Of a stretch of DNA of 64,000 nt, positions 1 through 11,810 are shown in pieces; positions within the stretch are counted from its first letter, which is position 1, and every line of letters starts with the position of its first letter. Below the pieces are notes generated by a model, which worked only from the letters and a program-made list of their open reading frames with translations, was not told the DNA's origin and ran no database searches. The DNA is from Eustoma russellianum (taxonomy: Eukaryota > Streptophyta > Magnoliopsida > Gentianales > Gentianaceae). Where the stretch lies: contig AP025040.1 of assembly GCA_036186865.1 (NCBI GenBank), positions 30,716,413 to 30,780,412 on the forward strand, given 5' to 3'. The translations under genes and the position numbers were made by a program.

Positions 1-904
1 TTAATTGTTTTTCCAAGGTAGGTGCATCTTCCCCCTCAAACGGGTATAAGCCATGCATGCTTTGATGGTATATTTATGTGATTCGTTGTTTTTATTTGTA
101 TAAGATATTAATTTTGCATATGTTTTATATAACAAAGCATGAGATGATTTGTTTATGCTTTGCTACATGCGTGTATGTGTAAGGATTTGGTGGTAGGATT
201 GTGTTAGATTAAAAATACCCTCAAATTAATCCAAAAGATTAGAAATTTTCATAATTGGAGTTGTTTAAAATTGCGTTTTGGCCTTAGAATAGGTTCAGCT
301 AGCCCGGAATAGGTTGGGATTGGGATGGAAGTCGAAAAACGGGTCTGACGGACGCGTTTCAGGGGATGGCACGTGGGGCCCACGCGCGGCCCTTGACGGC
401 GCGTCCGGACACGTGATGACGTATCCACTTTCAAATGATGCGTCTCGTTATAACGAGTCTAATGCAACTGATTTCAGGTCAATCGGAGTTAAAACGAAGA
501 TTTTAGGGAGGATAGAAGGAAATAGAATTTAATAAAAAATAAAAAAAAGGGAATATGCTATTGGACCAGCCAGGCTGCCGGACCGGACCAGGTAGCAGGC
601 CGGCGCAAACAAAAAAAATTAAAAAAATCTGAACATTTATTTCTGAAATGAATAAATAATAAATAATTAATTAAAATTTTCTTAAAATTCCAAAAAAATA
701 TATTTAATTATCAAAAAAATTCTAAAAAAATCCAAAAAATAGAAAGGTTAAAATTAAATTATTTCTACTTATTTTATGAACTTTGGTTAAATATAAGTAA
801 TTAAAAATAATTAGTGATAAATAGAATTAAATAGGGAGAAAATAGGGAAAAATAGTAGAAAATTTTAGAAAATTAATACAAGCTAAGGAAAAATAAGGGT
901 AATG

Positions 905-908
<4 letters not shown>
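1..908 (+). mobile_element. Gypsy-type LTR fragment (Z)
   Basis: Non-coding. The stretch around 270-320, with 'cttagaataggttc' followed by a GC-rich block and then an AT-rich block of short A/T runs (about 600-900), follows the same order as the LTRs of Tek-A at 16915-17640 and 22790-23480. It is therefore read as part of a related chromovirus LTR in plus orientation. The left end is cut by the window and the right end stops at the TA microsatellite. The small open frames at 249-532 lie in this GC-rich LTR block and have no protein-like features. Assignment is by pattern resemblance only. Confidence 0.5.

Positions 909-949
<41 letters not shown>
909..949. repeat. (TA)n microsatellite
   Basis: About 20 uninterrupted TA units. 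The repeat marks the junction between the Gypsy LTR fragment on the left and the truncated SIRE-type LTR on the right. The related LTR at 55088-58057 also carries an AT-repeat patch at the corresponding place (about 57705-57720). Confidence 0.95.
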
Positions 950-952
<3 letters not shown>

Positions 953-2062
953 GTTTTTTTTTAAAAGGCACTATACACATATATTCCAACATACTACCGA
1001 CACGTTAAATTTTTACGAACGTACGTCAACGTCACACCATTATGCTTATCTCATATTTATGAGTATATTCAGGTCTTATATCATATGATATAAGTCATGG
1101 TGATGACAAAATTATTACGATATGTTACAAGGTTCTAAACCAATAATTATCGTATCAGGTGACTACCGAAACTTTGCTAACGTGTCACATACTTGCCATA
1201 TATAGATGGCCAGCCCTACACTTCAAAAATAGCCACAAATTTCGTGGCTTACATGGTATATTCAGCCATAAAATCATTCCATATTGGCACACACAAATCA
1301 CCCTCAATTAAGGCTATATTGTGGAGATTTCAAATTCAACATTTTTGTCACATGAGGCGCCACTTTTAATCAGCCTTTAGAGCTGAATATTCAAGTTATT
1401 CTATGTATATTATGTGTGACATAATATATATAACATGTACAAAAAGTTTGAATTTAATCGGAGAAAAATCGCGTAATCGATAAAAGTCGAAAATTCGGTT
1501 TTCTACGAACAAAACACATGGAAGATTTTTGGCATGACATGTAACATGTATCTAGACACTTTTTACATATTCTATACATAATAAAGTGTTCTAGAATATT
1601 TAAATTAGGACTGATTGGAATATATCATATGTGTATAATTATTTTGCACTATTTTACAAAGCTTACAAAAATAAATTCAACACATGTTCAAGCTTAATTC
1701 ACACGCCTACTCAGCCTTGATGGAGCTTATGTGGAGCTTAGTTGGCATCTTGATTGGTCAAGAATGGACTACACAAGGTTAGTGACATAATGGAGGGAGC
1801 TACACAAGGTAATATTTCAAACTATGTCACAAATATAACGCATGCTGAAAATTCAGCATGTGTGAATTAGTTGGCCGAAATTTCGTTCCTTAATGGTGAT
1901 AAATTTGTCTGTTCATTTTTAGGGGATTAATGTGATAATATTATGGTAATAATTTGGAGATCTTGAGATTTAGCACATGCTGAAAATTTCAGCATGTGTT
2001 TAAAGGTGATGGCCGAATTTTGGGTAATAATTGAGACAATTTTCTTTGAAAATTGTGTGGGA
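950..2062 (+). mobile_element. SIRE-a LTR, left part (truncated)
   Basis: The reverse complement of 55088-57720 (the SIRE-b LTR) aligns here from 'ttccaacatactaccgacac' onward, including the block 'tatcatatgatataagtcat' near 1080-1100. The copy lacks the outer part of the LTR (the equivalent of 57720-58057) and starts in the TA repeat. At 2062 it is interrupted by Cop1 and resumes after 10485. It contains two copies of the LTR palindrome (near 1839-1862 and 1974-1998). No coding capacity. Confidence 0.8.
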
Positions 2063-3489
2063 TGTTAGGAAATCAACCGAGATCACTGCCAAACGCGCAG
2101 CGAAAAACAAAAACTTGATCTCTGATTTCCTACCAAGGATCCATGTTGTTCGTTTAATTCGATGAAAGAAACTCGAAAATTACCTTTGTAGATCCGAATT
2201 ACGCAGATCAAGCAGGTGCGAGAATACCATCACCCTCTGTTGGTATCCACACGAACGCTTCCGCCCGGAGTGCTAGCTCTTCAAACGGCGCGGCTGAAGA
2301 ACTCGTTTTTCTCAAAAACGATTCTAGGGTTTCGTTTTCTGTTCTTTCGTTTTTCTAATTGCTTGGGTATGTGATACGCCAAGCTCCATACATATATATA
2401 GATATCAAAATCCGATTACAGATCGGATTTGTTAACGCTATCAAAATCCGTACCAGATACGGATTTTGTTAGGATTAGATAAAACCAATCAAAATCCATA
2501 TCAAATATGGATTCTCTGTTATTATTCGATGATATAAATATATACATAAAAAAACGAAATTAATAATCATAATAATTAATATCCAATATTAATATTATTA
2601 ATATTAAAAAACGATAATAACAATAATAATAATTAATATCCAATATTAATATTATTAATATTATTAATCTCAGCCATACGCATTCTTGTGTGTGACCCGA
2701 TAGGCCCATATTAATTGGCAGTTGATCAAATCTCTATTAAACCAACAAGTCGTAATTGGCCTCTAGCAAGGCATTACAACTACCCAATTAATACGAGTAA
2801 AGTCCAACTAGCCTAATAATAGTACATGCATTAATCCCTTTGTCACACGATATCTAGTTTGAACATAAGTCATGGTCAGCGTCATACTTATATAGTTCAA
2901 ACATATGATTACTCGATCTCTAAGTAGACTGGTAAAACAAATGATATTGATCACACTATCAATTCATTTGAGCACGGCCATGCATTTCACAGTCTCACTA
3001 ATCGAGGGGCCCAAAGATATCTCTCTCAAAAGAGAGGGACAAATTCTATCTTGATTGTTCAATATCCTCTACATAATTTCTATCACATTCAATCATGACC
3101 TTTATTATTATCCAGTTACGGATAACGTTTGATCATGTCAGGAAACTATGACAATCTCAAGTCAAAGGATTAAAACATGACTATCATGAGATTTACTTAT
3201 GACGCTAATCCATGTAGCAATCTCATGGTGGGTCTATCCAATACACTGTTCTCTAACAAGTACCTATGAGATTGATTCGTATCACCATACACATAATCAT
3301 CTCATGATTATCAAATCAATACTCATACTGATTATAAATTATTTTATCTCCATAACAATAATGAATCAGGGACATATATCAAAATTGTGTAACATACTAA
3401 CCAACAATAATGATAATAAAACCTTTTTTATTAATAATAAATGCATAACATAAATATCCAAATCATGGCCTAGTGCACATACACTAACA
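2063..3489 (-). repeat. Cop1 3' LTR
   Basis: 1,427-bp LTR with TG...CA ends (plus strand: TGTTAGGAAA ... ACTAACA). It matches 9027-10480 closely along its length. A visible difference is a 24-bp segment near 10111-10134 that is present in the other LTR and missing here. The 2550-2670 part is a low-complexity AT block with duplicated TAATATTATTAATATT units. The short plus-strand frame at 3199-3453 lies wholly inside the LTR and is not considered a gene. Confidence 0.93.
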
Positions 3490-3502
3490 ATCTCCCACTT
3501 GC
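3490..3502 (-). other. Cop1 polypurine tract
   Basis: On the minus strand GCAAGTGGGAGAT directly precedes the LTR start TGTTAGTG. This is the expected place for the plus-strand primer of reverse transcription. It lies a few bases downstream of the RNase H stop codon. Confidence 0.8.
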
Positions 3503-3509
3503 ACTAGGC

Positions 3510-4487
3510 CTACAAATATCTGAGACCCATAGATCTAGTGTGCTGATCATGCTTGACCCGTGAGAGAGGCTTAGTCAATGGATCCGCTATGTTATCGTTT
3601 GTGTCAACTTTGCATATCTTGACATCTCCTCTATCGATGATGTCTCGAATGAGATGGTAGCGTCTGATTATATGTTTAGATCTCTGATGAGACCTAGGCT
3701 CTTTTGCTTGTGCTATGGCACCATTGTTGTCACAATAAATGTCCACAGGATTTGCAATGCTAGGTACCACTCCTAGCTCAGTAATGAACTTCTTCAACCA
3801 AACTGGTTCTTTAGCTGCATCTGATGCTGCTATATACTCAGCCTCTGTTGTAGAATCAGCCACAGTGCTTTGTTTTGAACTCTTCCAACTAGCAGCTCCA
3901 CCATTCAATGTGAATACAAAAACGGACTGTGATCTGAAATCATCTATGTCGGTTTGGAAGCTAGCATCTGTGTAACCATTTACAACTAACTCGTCATCCA
4001 AACCTCCATAAACCAAGAATACATCTTTAGTCCTTCTGAGGTACTTAAGAATATTCTTGACAGCTGTCCAGTGACCTTCACCAGGGTCAGCTTGATATCT
4101 ACTTGTTGTGCTCAATGGATATGAGACATCTGGTCTAGTACATAACATGGCATACATGATCAATCCTATAGCAGAAGCATAAGGAATTTTATTCATTCGA
4201 TCTCGCTCATCAGATGTCTGAGGACATTGATTCTTGCTAAGATGAATGCCATGAGACATAGGCAGGAACCCTTTCTTGGACTCTTGCATGTTGAACCTCT
4301 TCAACATTTTATCTATGTATGTACTCTGACTCAAGCCTATTATCCTTTTAGATCTATCTCTATAGATCTTGATACCAAGGATATAGGTAGCCTCGTCCAA
4401 GTCCTTCATTAAAAATGAATTCCCTAACCAAGCCTTAACCTTTTGCAAGGTAGGGATATCATTCTCAATAAGCAATATGTCATCCAC
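3510..4487 (-). pseudogene. Cop1 pol, reverse transcriptase C-terminus and RNase H
   Basis: 325 codons in frame with the upstream pol segments but separated from them by a TAA at 4488-4490. It opens with VDDILLIE, the second half of the YVDD catalytic motif; the Tyr codon itself is the stop. Downstream are the RT connection region and an RNase H with GYTDASF, the Copia signature STTEAEYIAAS, DIYCDNNGAIA and SKHIIRRYHLI. It would synthesise cDNA and degrade the RNA template inside virus-like particles. Without readthrough this part cannot be made as part of Pol. Confidence 0.9.
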
Positions 4488-4931
4488 TTATAAGACCAGA
4501 AACAATACTGCACTCCCACTAACCATCTTGTAAACACAAGGTTCATCTTCATTCTTGATGAAACCAAAGTTCTTAACTGTTTCATCAAAACGAAGATTCC
4601 AGCTTCGAGATGCATGCTTCAATCCATAGATGGACCTTTGAAGCTTGCAAACCTTCTTTGAATTCTCAGGATTTACAAAACCCTCAGGTTGTGTCATGTA
4701 CACATCCTCGAGTAAATTTCCATTAAGGAAAGCAGTTTTGACATCCATTTGCCATATCTCATAATCATAGTATGCTGCAATGGCAAGGAGAATTCGAATA
4801 GACTTAAGCATAGCTACTGGTGAAAAGGTTTCATCATAGTCTATACCATGAGTTTGCTTGAAACCTTTAGCCACAAGCCTTGCTTTGTAGGTTTGCACAT
4901 TTCCATCCATGTCAGTTTTCTTCTTGAAAAC
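4488..4931 (-). pseudogene. Cop1 pol, reverse transcriptase fingers/palm
   Basis: Continues the same frame between the TGA at 4932-4934 and the TAA at 4488-4490. It contains the Copia RT core: YKARLVAKGF, GIDYDETFSPV, the motif-A block WQMDVKTAFLNG with the catalytic Asp, YMTQPEGF and IYGLKHASRSW. The TGA at 4932 falls where the conserved Trp of 'KWVFKKK' is expected, a likely TGG to TGA change. The stop at the other end replaces the Tyr of YVDD. Both are simple nonsense changes. Confidence 0.9.
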
Positions 4932-7178
4932 TCATTTGCAACCAATAGTCTTAATACCCTCTGGAGGATCAATTAAAGACCAAACTTGGTTATCAAACAT
5001 GGATTGCATCTCAGAATTCATGGCTCCAAGCCATTTATCTGAATCTGGACCTGACACAGCTTCCTGATAGGTAGTAGGCTCATCTTGATCTATGAGCATA
5101 ACTTCACTATCATCAGTCACAAGAAATCCGTATCTCTCTGGCTGACGATGTATCCTATCAGATCTGCGTTGGACTTATGTTACATTTTCAGGCTCCACAA
5201 CTGTTTGTGGTTCTAAAATCGTCTCTAAAGACGGTTCAACGATATCTTGTGGAACTTGAGTTTCCTCAAGTTGTACTATACTCCCACTTGTTCTCTTGGA
5301 GAGAAACTCCTTTTCCAAAAAGACTCCATTTTGAGCAACAAACACTTTGTTCTCTGAGGGAATATAGAAATAGTACCCTTTAGTTTCTTTAGGATACCCC
5401 ACAAAAATACATTTGATAGATTTTGGAGCTAGCTTATCTGACATTAATCTTTTCACATAAGCTTCACAACCCCAAATCTTAAGAAAAGACAAACTGGGTC
5501 TCTTACCAGTCCACATCTCATATGGTGTCTTTTCAACCGCTTTAGATGGTACACGGTTCAAAATGAATGCAGCTGTCTCCAAGGCATAACCCCAAAAGGA
5601 TAAAGGAAGATCTACTTGACCCATCATAGATCGAACCATATCCAATAAAGTCCGATTTCTCCTTTCAGAAACACCATTCCATTGTGGAGTTCTTGGAGGA
5701 GTCAACTGTGAAACGATTCCACAATTTCTTAGATGTTGGTCAAATTCTTGGCTCAAATATTCACCACCTCGATCTGATCGAAGGGTTTTAATTGTCTTAC
5801 CAAGTTGATTTTGTACTTCATTTTGAAAAGTTCTAAACATTTCAAAAGACTCATGCTTATATTTCATTAGGTAGACATAGCCATACCTACTGAAATCATC
5901 AGTAAAAGTAATGAAATACTGAAATCCTCCCCTGGCACTAATGCTGATTGGGCCGCATACATCTGTATGTACCAAGCCCAATAAGTCATTAGCCCTTTCA
6001 CTATGTCCAGTAAAAGGAGTCTTTGTCATCTTTCCAAGCAAACAAGACTCGCAATTTTCAAATGATTCAAAATCAAATGAATCTAATAATCCATCTTGAT
6101 GGAGTTTAGATACGCGCTTCTCATTTATATGGCTAAGGCGACAATGCCATAAATATGCAGGGTTTAATTCATTTGGCTTAGTTCTCTTTGAAGATATGTT
6201 ATAAATATTACCGTCATTGGAATCATCAAGGTTAAGGACATAAATGCCATTATAACTACTTGCAATACAATAAAGCAAGTCATTTTTATCAAAAATAGAA
6301 CACTTCTTATTTTTAATTAAAAATGAATAACCTTCATCATCCAAAACAGACACTGAAATAAGATTCCTACTCATAGTAGGAACATAAAAGCAATCGTTTA
6401 AAACTAACAAAAGCCCATTGGGCAAGACAAGCTCATAGGTCCCTACAGCTATAGCAGCAACTCTTGCTCTATTGCCAACACGTAGGTCCACCTCGTCTTT
6501 CTTCAGCATCCTACTCCTTTTGAGCCCCTGCATATCTGTACAAATATGGGATCCACATCCAGCATCTAATACCCAGGAAGAAGAAGTAGATAAATTAATT
6601 TCTATAACATAAATATCTGAAGATGTAGTCGTACTACCCTTTAGCTTCTTCAGCTCCTCCAAATAAACATCACAATTTCTTTTCCAATGCCCAGGCTTGT
6701 TGCAATGGAAACAAGTTCCTTCCTTAGGAACCTTTGCCTTGGGACCAGGTTTCGGTTTAGCTTGACCCTTTGCACCTTTTGCACCCTTTGCACTTTTAGC
6801 CTTACCCTTGCCTTTAGCTTTCTTTTTCATTAGCTTGGTATTGACACTCAATACATGGGTAGGCTTCTTGATATTCCCCTCAGCAGTTTTGAGCATACCA
6901 TGTAGCTCAGGAATGGACTTTTCCATATTATTCATATTGTAGTTCATGATGAACTGAGAAAAACTGCTAGGCAAAGAGTGTAGGATCAAATCCGTGGCGA
7001 GTTCCAAACTCAGGGGATATCCAAGTCTTACAAGTTGATCTATATAGCCTTTCATCTTCAGAACATGAGCGCTAACAGATTCACCTTCAGACATCTTACA
7101 GTCAAAAAGTGCAACAGCGGTGTCGAACCTATCCTGCCTAGCCTGTTGTTGGAAAGCTTGTTTGAGATGCACACTCAT
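4932..7178 (-). pseudogene. Cop1 gag C-terminus, protease, integrase
   Basis: The largest open part is 5175-7178 (667 codons), followed in frame by the RT linker to 4932. In order: Gag capsid C-terminus, a basic Lys/Gly/Ala-rich stretch, the zinc knuckle CFHCNKPGHWKRNC (nucleic-acid binding), and a protease WVLDAGCGSHIC with DAG where DSG/DTG is usual. The integrase follows: an HHCC zinc domain (WHCRLSHI ... CESCLLGK), then a DDE core with HTDVCGP, TLRSDRGGEY and NGVSERRNRTLL. A TAA at 5175-5177 interrupts the linker between integrase and RT. Integrase would insert cDNA into chromosomal DNA. Confidence 0.92.
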
Positions 7179-7478
7179 CTCATAAGCTTCTAAGTGTTCC
7201 AGGTCTTTCTGAAGTCATGGACACATAGTTACCAACATTAGACATCCTATGTCATTGGAATCTTCAACATGCTTCTTATACTTGTTCTTAACAGCAACAG
7301 AAGCATCAGCAGGAGGGGGTTCAGGGACAGGGTCATCGAGCACGTAGGACTTCTTTTCTTGCTTTAGAACAATTCTCAAGTTTCGAAACCAGTCAACAAA
7401 ATTAGTCTCACATTCTTTTAGTTTTTCCTTCTCAAGGATAGATCGCAGCGATAAGGTGGAATTGTTATTAGCAGCCAT
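7179..7478 (-). pseudogene. Cop1 gag N-terminus
   Basis: The start ATG at 7478 begins MAANNNSTLSLRSIL. The frame continues with the Copia Gag signature 'NFVDWFRNLRIVLKQEKKSY' and is closed by a TGA at 7215-7217 after 87 codons. The 12 codons after it are in the same frame and continue into the next segment (LEAYEM). Gag packages element RNA. This start is chosen because it follows the leader and begins the recognisable Gag block. The frame from 7478 to 3510 is exactly 1,323 codons including four internal stops. Confidence 0.88.
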
Positions 7479-9012
7479 TTATGATCTACAAGACATGCAA
7501 AGTAACACTTTATTAATAATGAGGTTAAAATTTATAAAACTCCCACTAAAACATAACCCTCAAAAGAAATATTTTAGTGAGCTAAGATCCATATTTGACT
7601 TAATTCTAAACTCAGCTTTGGCATGACGCTTAAAATTAAGTTATTTAGGCAGGTAACTTCTTTACCAATTACATCTCATGTAACACTTAGAATTTATGGA
7701 ATAATGACATCATATATCATTGTATGTTAGATTCCATCTAATGCCTTGGGCCCAAAACCGTTTTGATAGCCCAATTAAGTCTAACCAATTTTAAACATAT
7801 GAGTAGCACTATTACTCATCCTACGTAGCTAGGAATGTTTAAAGCATATTGCTTTGGCAATACCTACTTTAATACAATCCCAGTTTTAATAGGTGTTTAA
7901 GACATGGATGACATAAAGACTTAAATTATTAATGAGGGTTCAACTTATGTCTTGCATTGCATATCATTATATCGTAGCATCCTATATGCATATATAATAT
8001 ATCATCCACGCATCTCATACAAAATGATAAATATGTAAACGTGACATAGCATGGCCAAACTAAATATGATCTTCATGAGACCAGATGAAGATCATAAAGG
8101 AAACCCTATGTGAAAGACTTCTTATTACAACATTTGCAATGATACATATCTTCTTGTCTTGAGCCCGTGCCTCCATCTCCATGGAATCCACTCGTCCTTG
8201 GTGTGTGTCGCCATCACCATTTTGTAGCTTGATTCTTCATTTATTACAATAACAAAGAAAAACCTAACTACTTGTATAATAAAATACAACAAAAACTACA
8301 GCGGCACGCAGGCCATAATAACCCAAAACAAAAATATGACTAAGTCAATCACATAGGTCCTGAGGCCATGCTATGCACCATGCAAAGACATCAACAATTA
8401 TAATATATCTTACATAAACATATTATAATAAATATATATTGACATTCTTAATGTCACGGTAACGAACTATAGGGCGTACGCATTCTTATAGAAGCATCGA
8501 TCGAATCGATGGCTGTTATTCGCATACCTTAAAACAGAATATCAATCAAATCGATAATCTTCATCCGAAACCAGAAATCAGAATCATCATCGAATTGATA
8601 ATCTGTCTTTCGAAACACGAAAACAGAACCATCAATCGGTTGTTCATATCGATATAAACATAATCGTTTTTGATCATCTCATGAAAAACGAAAACTTTAT
8701 ATCACATATAACAATCCCGAATTTAAACATCTGATGAAAACGAATAGAAAAATCGATCCGCTCTCACCAGATGAGATTCGAATAAGGTTTTACACATATC
8801 GTGTGATTATATCTAATATAAACAAAATCGGTTTTGATCATCACATGACAAACGATTACCGCCGTATACTGATCATCTCATGAAAACGAATTGAAAAACA
8901 CCATTCTTTTCTCATCATATGAAATCCGAATTACTGTTTTATACATATCATGCCATACGAAAAACAGTAAACACATAAGCATGATGTAATCGATTTAAAC
9001 GAGACAACAAGT
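7479..9012 (-). other. Cop1 untranslated leader
   Basis: About 1.5 kb between the primer site and gag with no protein-like frame. From about 8450 to 9000 it carries degenerate repeats built on 'catctcatgaaaacgaa' and 'atcgataatc'-like words. A long leader like this could carry packaging or translation signals, but nothing specific is visible. Confidence 0.7.
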
Positions 9013-9025
9013 GGCTGTGATACCA
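9013..9025 (-). other. Cop1 primer binding site
   Basis: On the minus strand TGGTATCACAGCC, one base from the initiator-Met tRNA complement TGGTATCAGAGCC. It begins one base downstream of the 5' LTR end (TAACA). Confidence 0.85.
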
Positions 9026-9026
9026 C

Positions 9027-10480
9027 TGTTAGGAAATCAACCAAGATCACTGCCAAACGCGCAGCGGAAAACAAAAACTTGATCTCCGATTTCCTACCAA
9101 GGATCCATGTTGTTCGTTTAATTCGATGAAAGAAACTCGAAAATTACCTTTGTAGATCCGAATTACGCAGATGAAGCAGGTGCGAGAATACGATCACCCT
9201 CTGTCGGTATCCACACGAACGCTTCCGCCCAGAGTGCTAGCTCTTCAAACGGCGCGGCTGAAGAACTCGTTTTTCTCAAAAACGATTCTAGGGTTTTGTT
9301 TTCTGTTCTTTCGTTTTTCTAATTGCTTGGTGTATGTGATACGCCAAGCTCCATACATATATATAGATATCAAAATCCGATTGCAGATCGAACTTGTTAA
9401 CGCTATCAAAATCCATACCAGATACGGATTCTGTTAGGATTAGATAAAACCAATCAAAATCCATATCAAATATGAATTCTCTGTTATTATCCGATGATAT
9501 AAATATATACATAAAAAACGAAATTAATAATAATAATAATAATAATTAATATCCAATATTAATATTATTAATATTAGAAAACGATAATAACAATAATAAT
9601 AATTAATATCCAATATTAATATTATTAATATTATTAATCTCAGCCATACGTATTCTTGTGTGTGACCCGATAGGCCCATATTAATATGCAGTTGATTAAA
9701 TCTCTATTAAACCAACAAGTCGTAATTGGCCTCTAGCAAGGCATTATAACTACCCAATTAATACGAGTAAAGTCCAACTAGCCTAATAATAGTACATGCA
9801 TTAATCCCTTTGTCACACGATATCTAGTTTGAACATAAGTCATGGTCAGCCTCATACTTATATAGTTCAAACATATGATTACTCGATCTCTAAGTAGACT
9901 GATAAAACAAATGATATTGATCACACTATCAATTCATTTGAGCACGGCCATGCATTTCACAGTCTCACTAATCGAGAGGCCCAAAGATATCTCTCTCAAA
10001 AGAGAGGGACAAATTCTATCTTGATTGTTCAATATCCTCTACATAATTTCTATCGCATTCAATCATGACCTTTATTATTATCCAGTTATGGATAACGTTT
10101 GATCATGTCAAAATATAATAGTCCTTATGTTGGAAACTATGACAATCTCAAGTCAAAGGATTAAAACATGACTATCATGAGATTTACTTATGACGCTAAT
10201 CCATGTAGCAATCTCATGATGGGTCTATCCAATACACTGTTCTCTAACAAGTACCTATGAGATTGATTCGTATCACCATACACATAATCATCTCATGATT
10301 ATCAAATCAATACTCATACTGATTATAAATTATTTTATCTCCATAACAATAATGAATCAGGGACATATATCAAAATTGTGTAACATACTAACCAACAATA
10401 ATGATAATAAAACCTCTTTTATTAATAATAAATGCATAACATACATATCCAAATCATGGCCTAGGGCACATACACTAACA
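9027..10480 (-). repeat. Cop1 5' LTR
   Basis: 1,454-bp LTR with TG...CA ends, near-identical to 2063-3489 apart from scattered substitutions and small indels. The nearby 10481-10485 is the second copy of the TGGGA target duplication. Confidence 0.93.
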
Positions 10481-10485
10481 TGGGA

Positions 10486-11810
10486 TTGATTATGTGATAT
10501 TTGGCAAGGTTTTTATGAATAATTTGGCACATGTTTTAAGCGTAATTCTTAGATTTGTACAGTCATCAAGTGATGACAAATCTCATCCAATCAAGGAGTG
10601 CCAAGTAAGCAAGACCAAGACAATCATCCAAGTAAGTGTTGCCAAGTAAGCAAGTTGATGTCATAATTATACAAGGCATTCTTCCAAGGACTTAAAAGAG
10701 AATTTCCAAGGAGAAGAAGAGCCTAGAGTGGGCAGCCAACCTAAGATAAAAAGAATAGAAGAGCAAACAAAAATGCAAGACAAGTCTTAGTTCTAAAGTG
10801 CAAAAAGTCTCTCTACTCTCTTCTTCTACATTTCTTTCTTCTCTTTCTCTCTCAAAGCCTATTGTATCCATATTCAAACATATTGTATAGTTTTCATTCA
10901 TACCACCATACACACCCTGTTGTTGTAAAAAGTTGATCAACGTGTGATCAAACCCTCATCCGCTCGGTGGTGGTGTTCGTGATCATTGTGATTACTTGTT
11001 TCGATTGTAAAGGGTTGGAGTTGGTGTGTAACTCCACCAAACCTGTGTGATAAGGTGTTATTTTGTTTAGTGATAACCGAGGAAGGTGTCCTCGAAGACT
11101 GGAGTAGGTTGATTTAACCGAACCAGTATAAAATCCCTTGTGTTCTCTACTTTTCTGCGCAGTACTTTTAGTTTCTTGCACTTTGCATCTATTTCATCGC
11201 GATCTTAAAAATAGTAAACAAATTTCAAAAATCATAAAATTTTTCAGAAACATAGTCACATCTTCTAAGTTTCATTTGGCGTAAGCTTCAACTCTTTTGG
11301 ACAAGTATAAGTCATTCAAACATTAATAATTCTGAGACTAGTACAATCTGATTTTCAGACTTGCAAAGGTTCAGAACTTGAACGTGTTTGACATACTTCC
11401 CAAAGGAATTTTTCAAAACTGTTTCAACCCAATTAAATACATATAGTAAGGGGTTCTTCATTATATTTCAGACCATTTGGAGCCACGGTTTGATCGGAAT
11501 AAATATTTCAAATCAGACTACTGTTTCTGGTAGATTTGCGCAATCTGACCACAAAATATTTTTCAAAAAGTTAAAGGTTGAATTTTGATCTGAAATGTTT
11601 AGGAGATACTCAGAACATCTGAGACTACAATCTCTCCAAATTTCAGAATTTTTTAAGGCCTGTAACCTAGTTTTTCAAATGTTACAAAATAGGTCCTGAA
11701 AACAGTAACTGTTTTCAGAAGTTGGGTTTTTGGATCAAAACATTTTAAAAACCAAAATTTCTGCACCCACTATTCAACCCCCCTTCTAATGGTGCCTTGC
11801 AGGTCCTACA
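10486..11810 (+). mobile_element. SIRE-a LTR, right part
   Basis: Continuation of the LTR split by Cop1. It ends GGTGCCTTGCAGGTCCTACA at 11810, the same terminus as the SIRE-b LTRs (reverse complement of 55088 and 63391). The segment 10940-11170 corresponds to 55745-55985 in reverse. No primer site or internal region follows; a LINE fragment begins immediately, so this is a solo or truncated LTR. Small open frames inside it are not gene-like. Confidence 0.85.

Larger units (their letters stand above)
2063..10480 (-). mobile_element. Cop1: full-length Ty1/Copia retrotransposon
   Basis: Complete element of about 8.4 kb with two LTRs, a Met-tRNA-type primer site, a purine tract and a gag-pol frame, all on the minus strand. 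It is flanked by a perfect 5-bp duplication TGGGA (2058-2062 and 10481-10485), which proves insertion into the SIRE-a LTR. Domain order Gag, protease, integrase, reverse transcriptase, RNase H is that of Ty1/Copia. The clade is not certain; the integrase and Gag resemble Tork/Tnt1-type plant elements. The single coding frame carries four in-frame stops and no frameshift, so it is non-autonomous but probably fairly young. Confidence 0.95.

Noticed and set aside
3199..3453. Plus-strand hydrophobic frame in the Cop1 LTR (also 10295-10489)
   Set aside because: Entirely inside the LTRs and AT-rich; no start context or domain.
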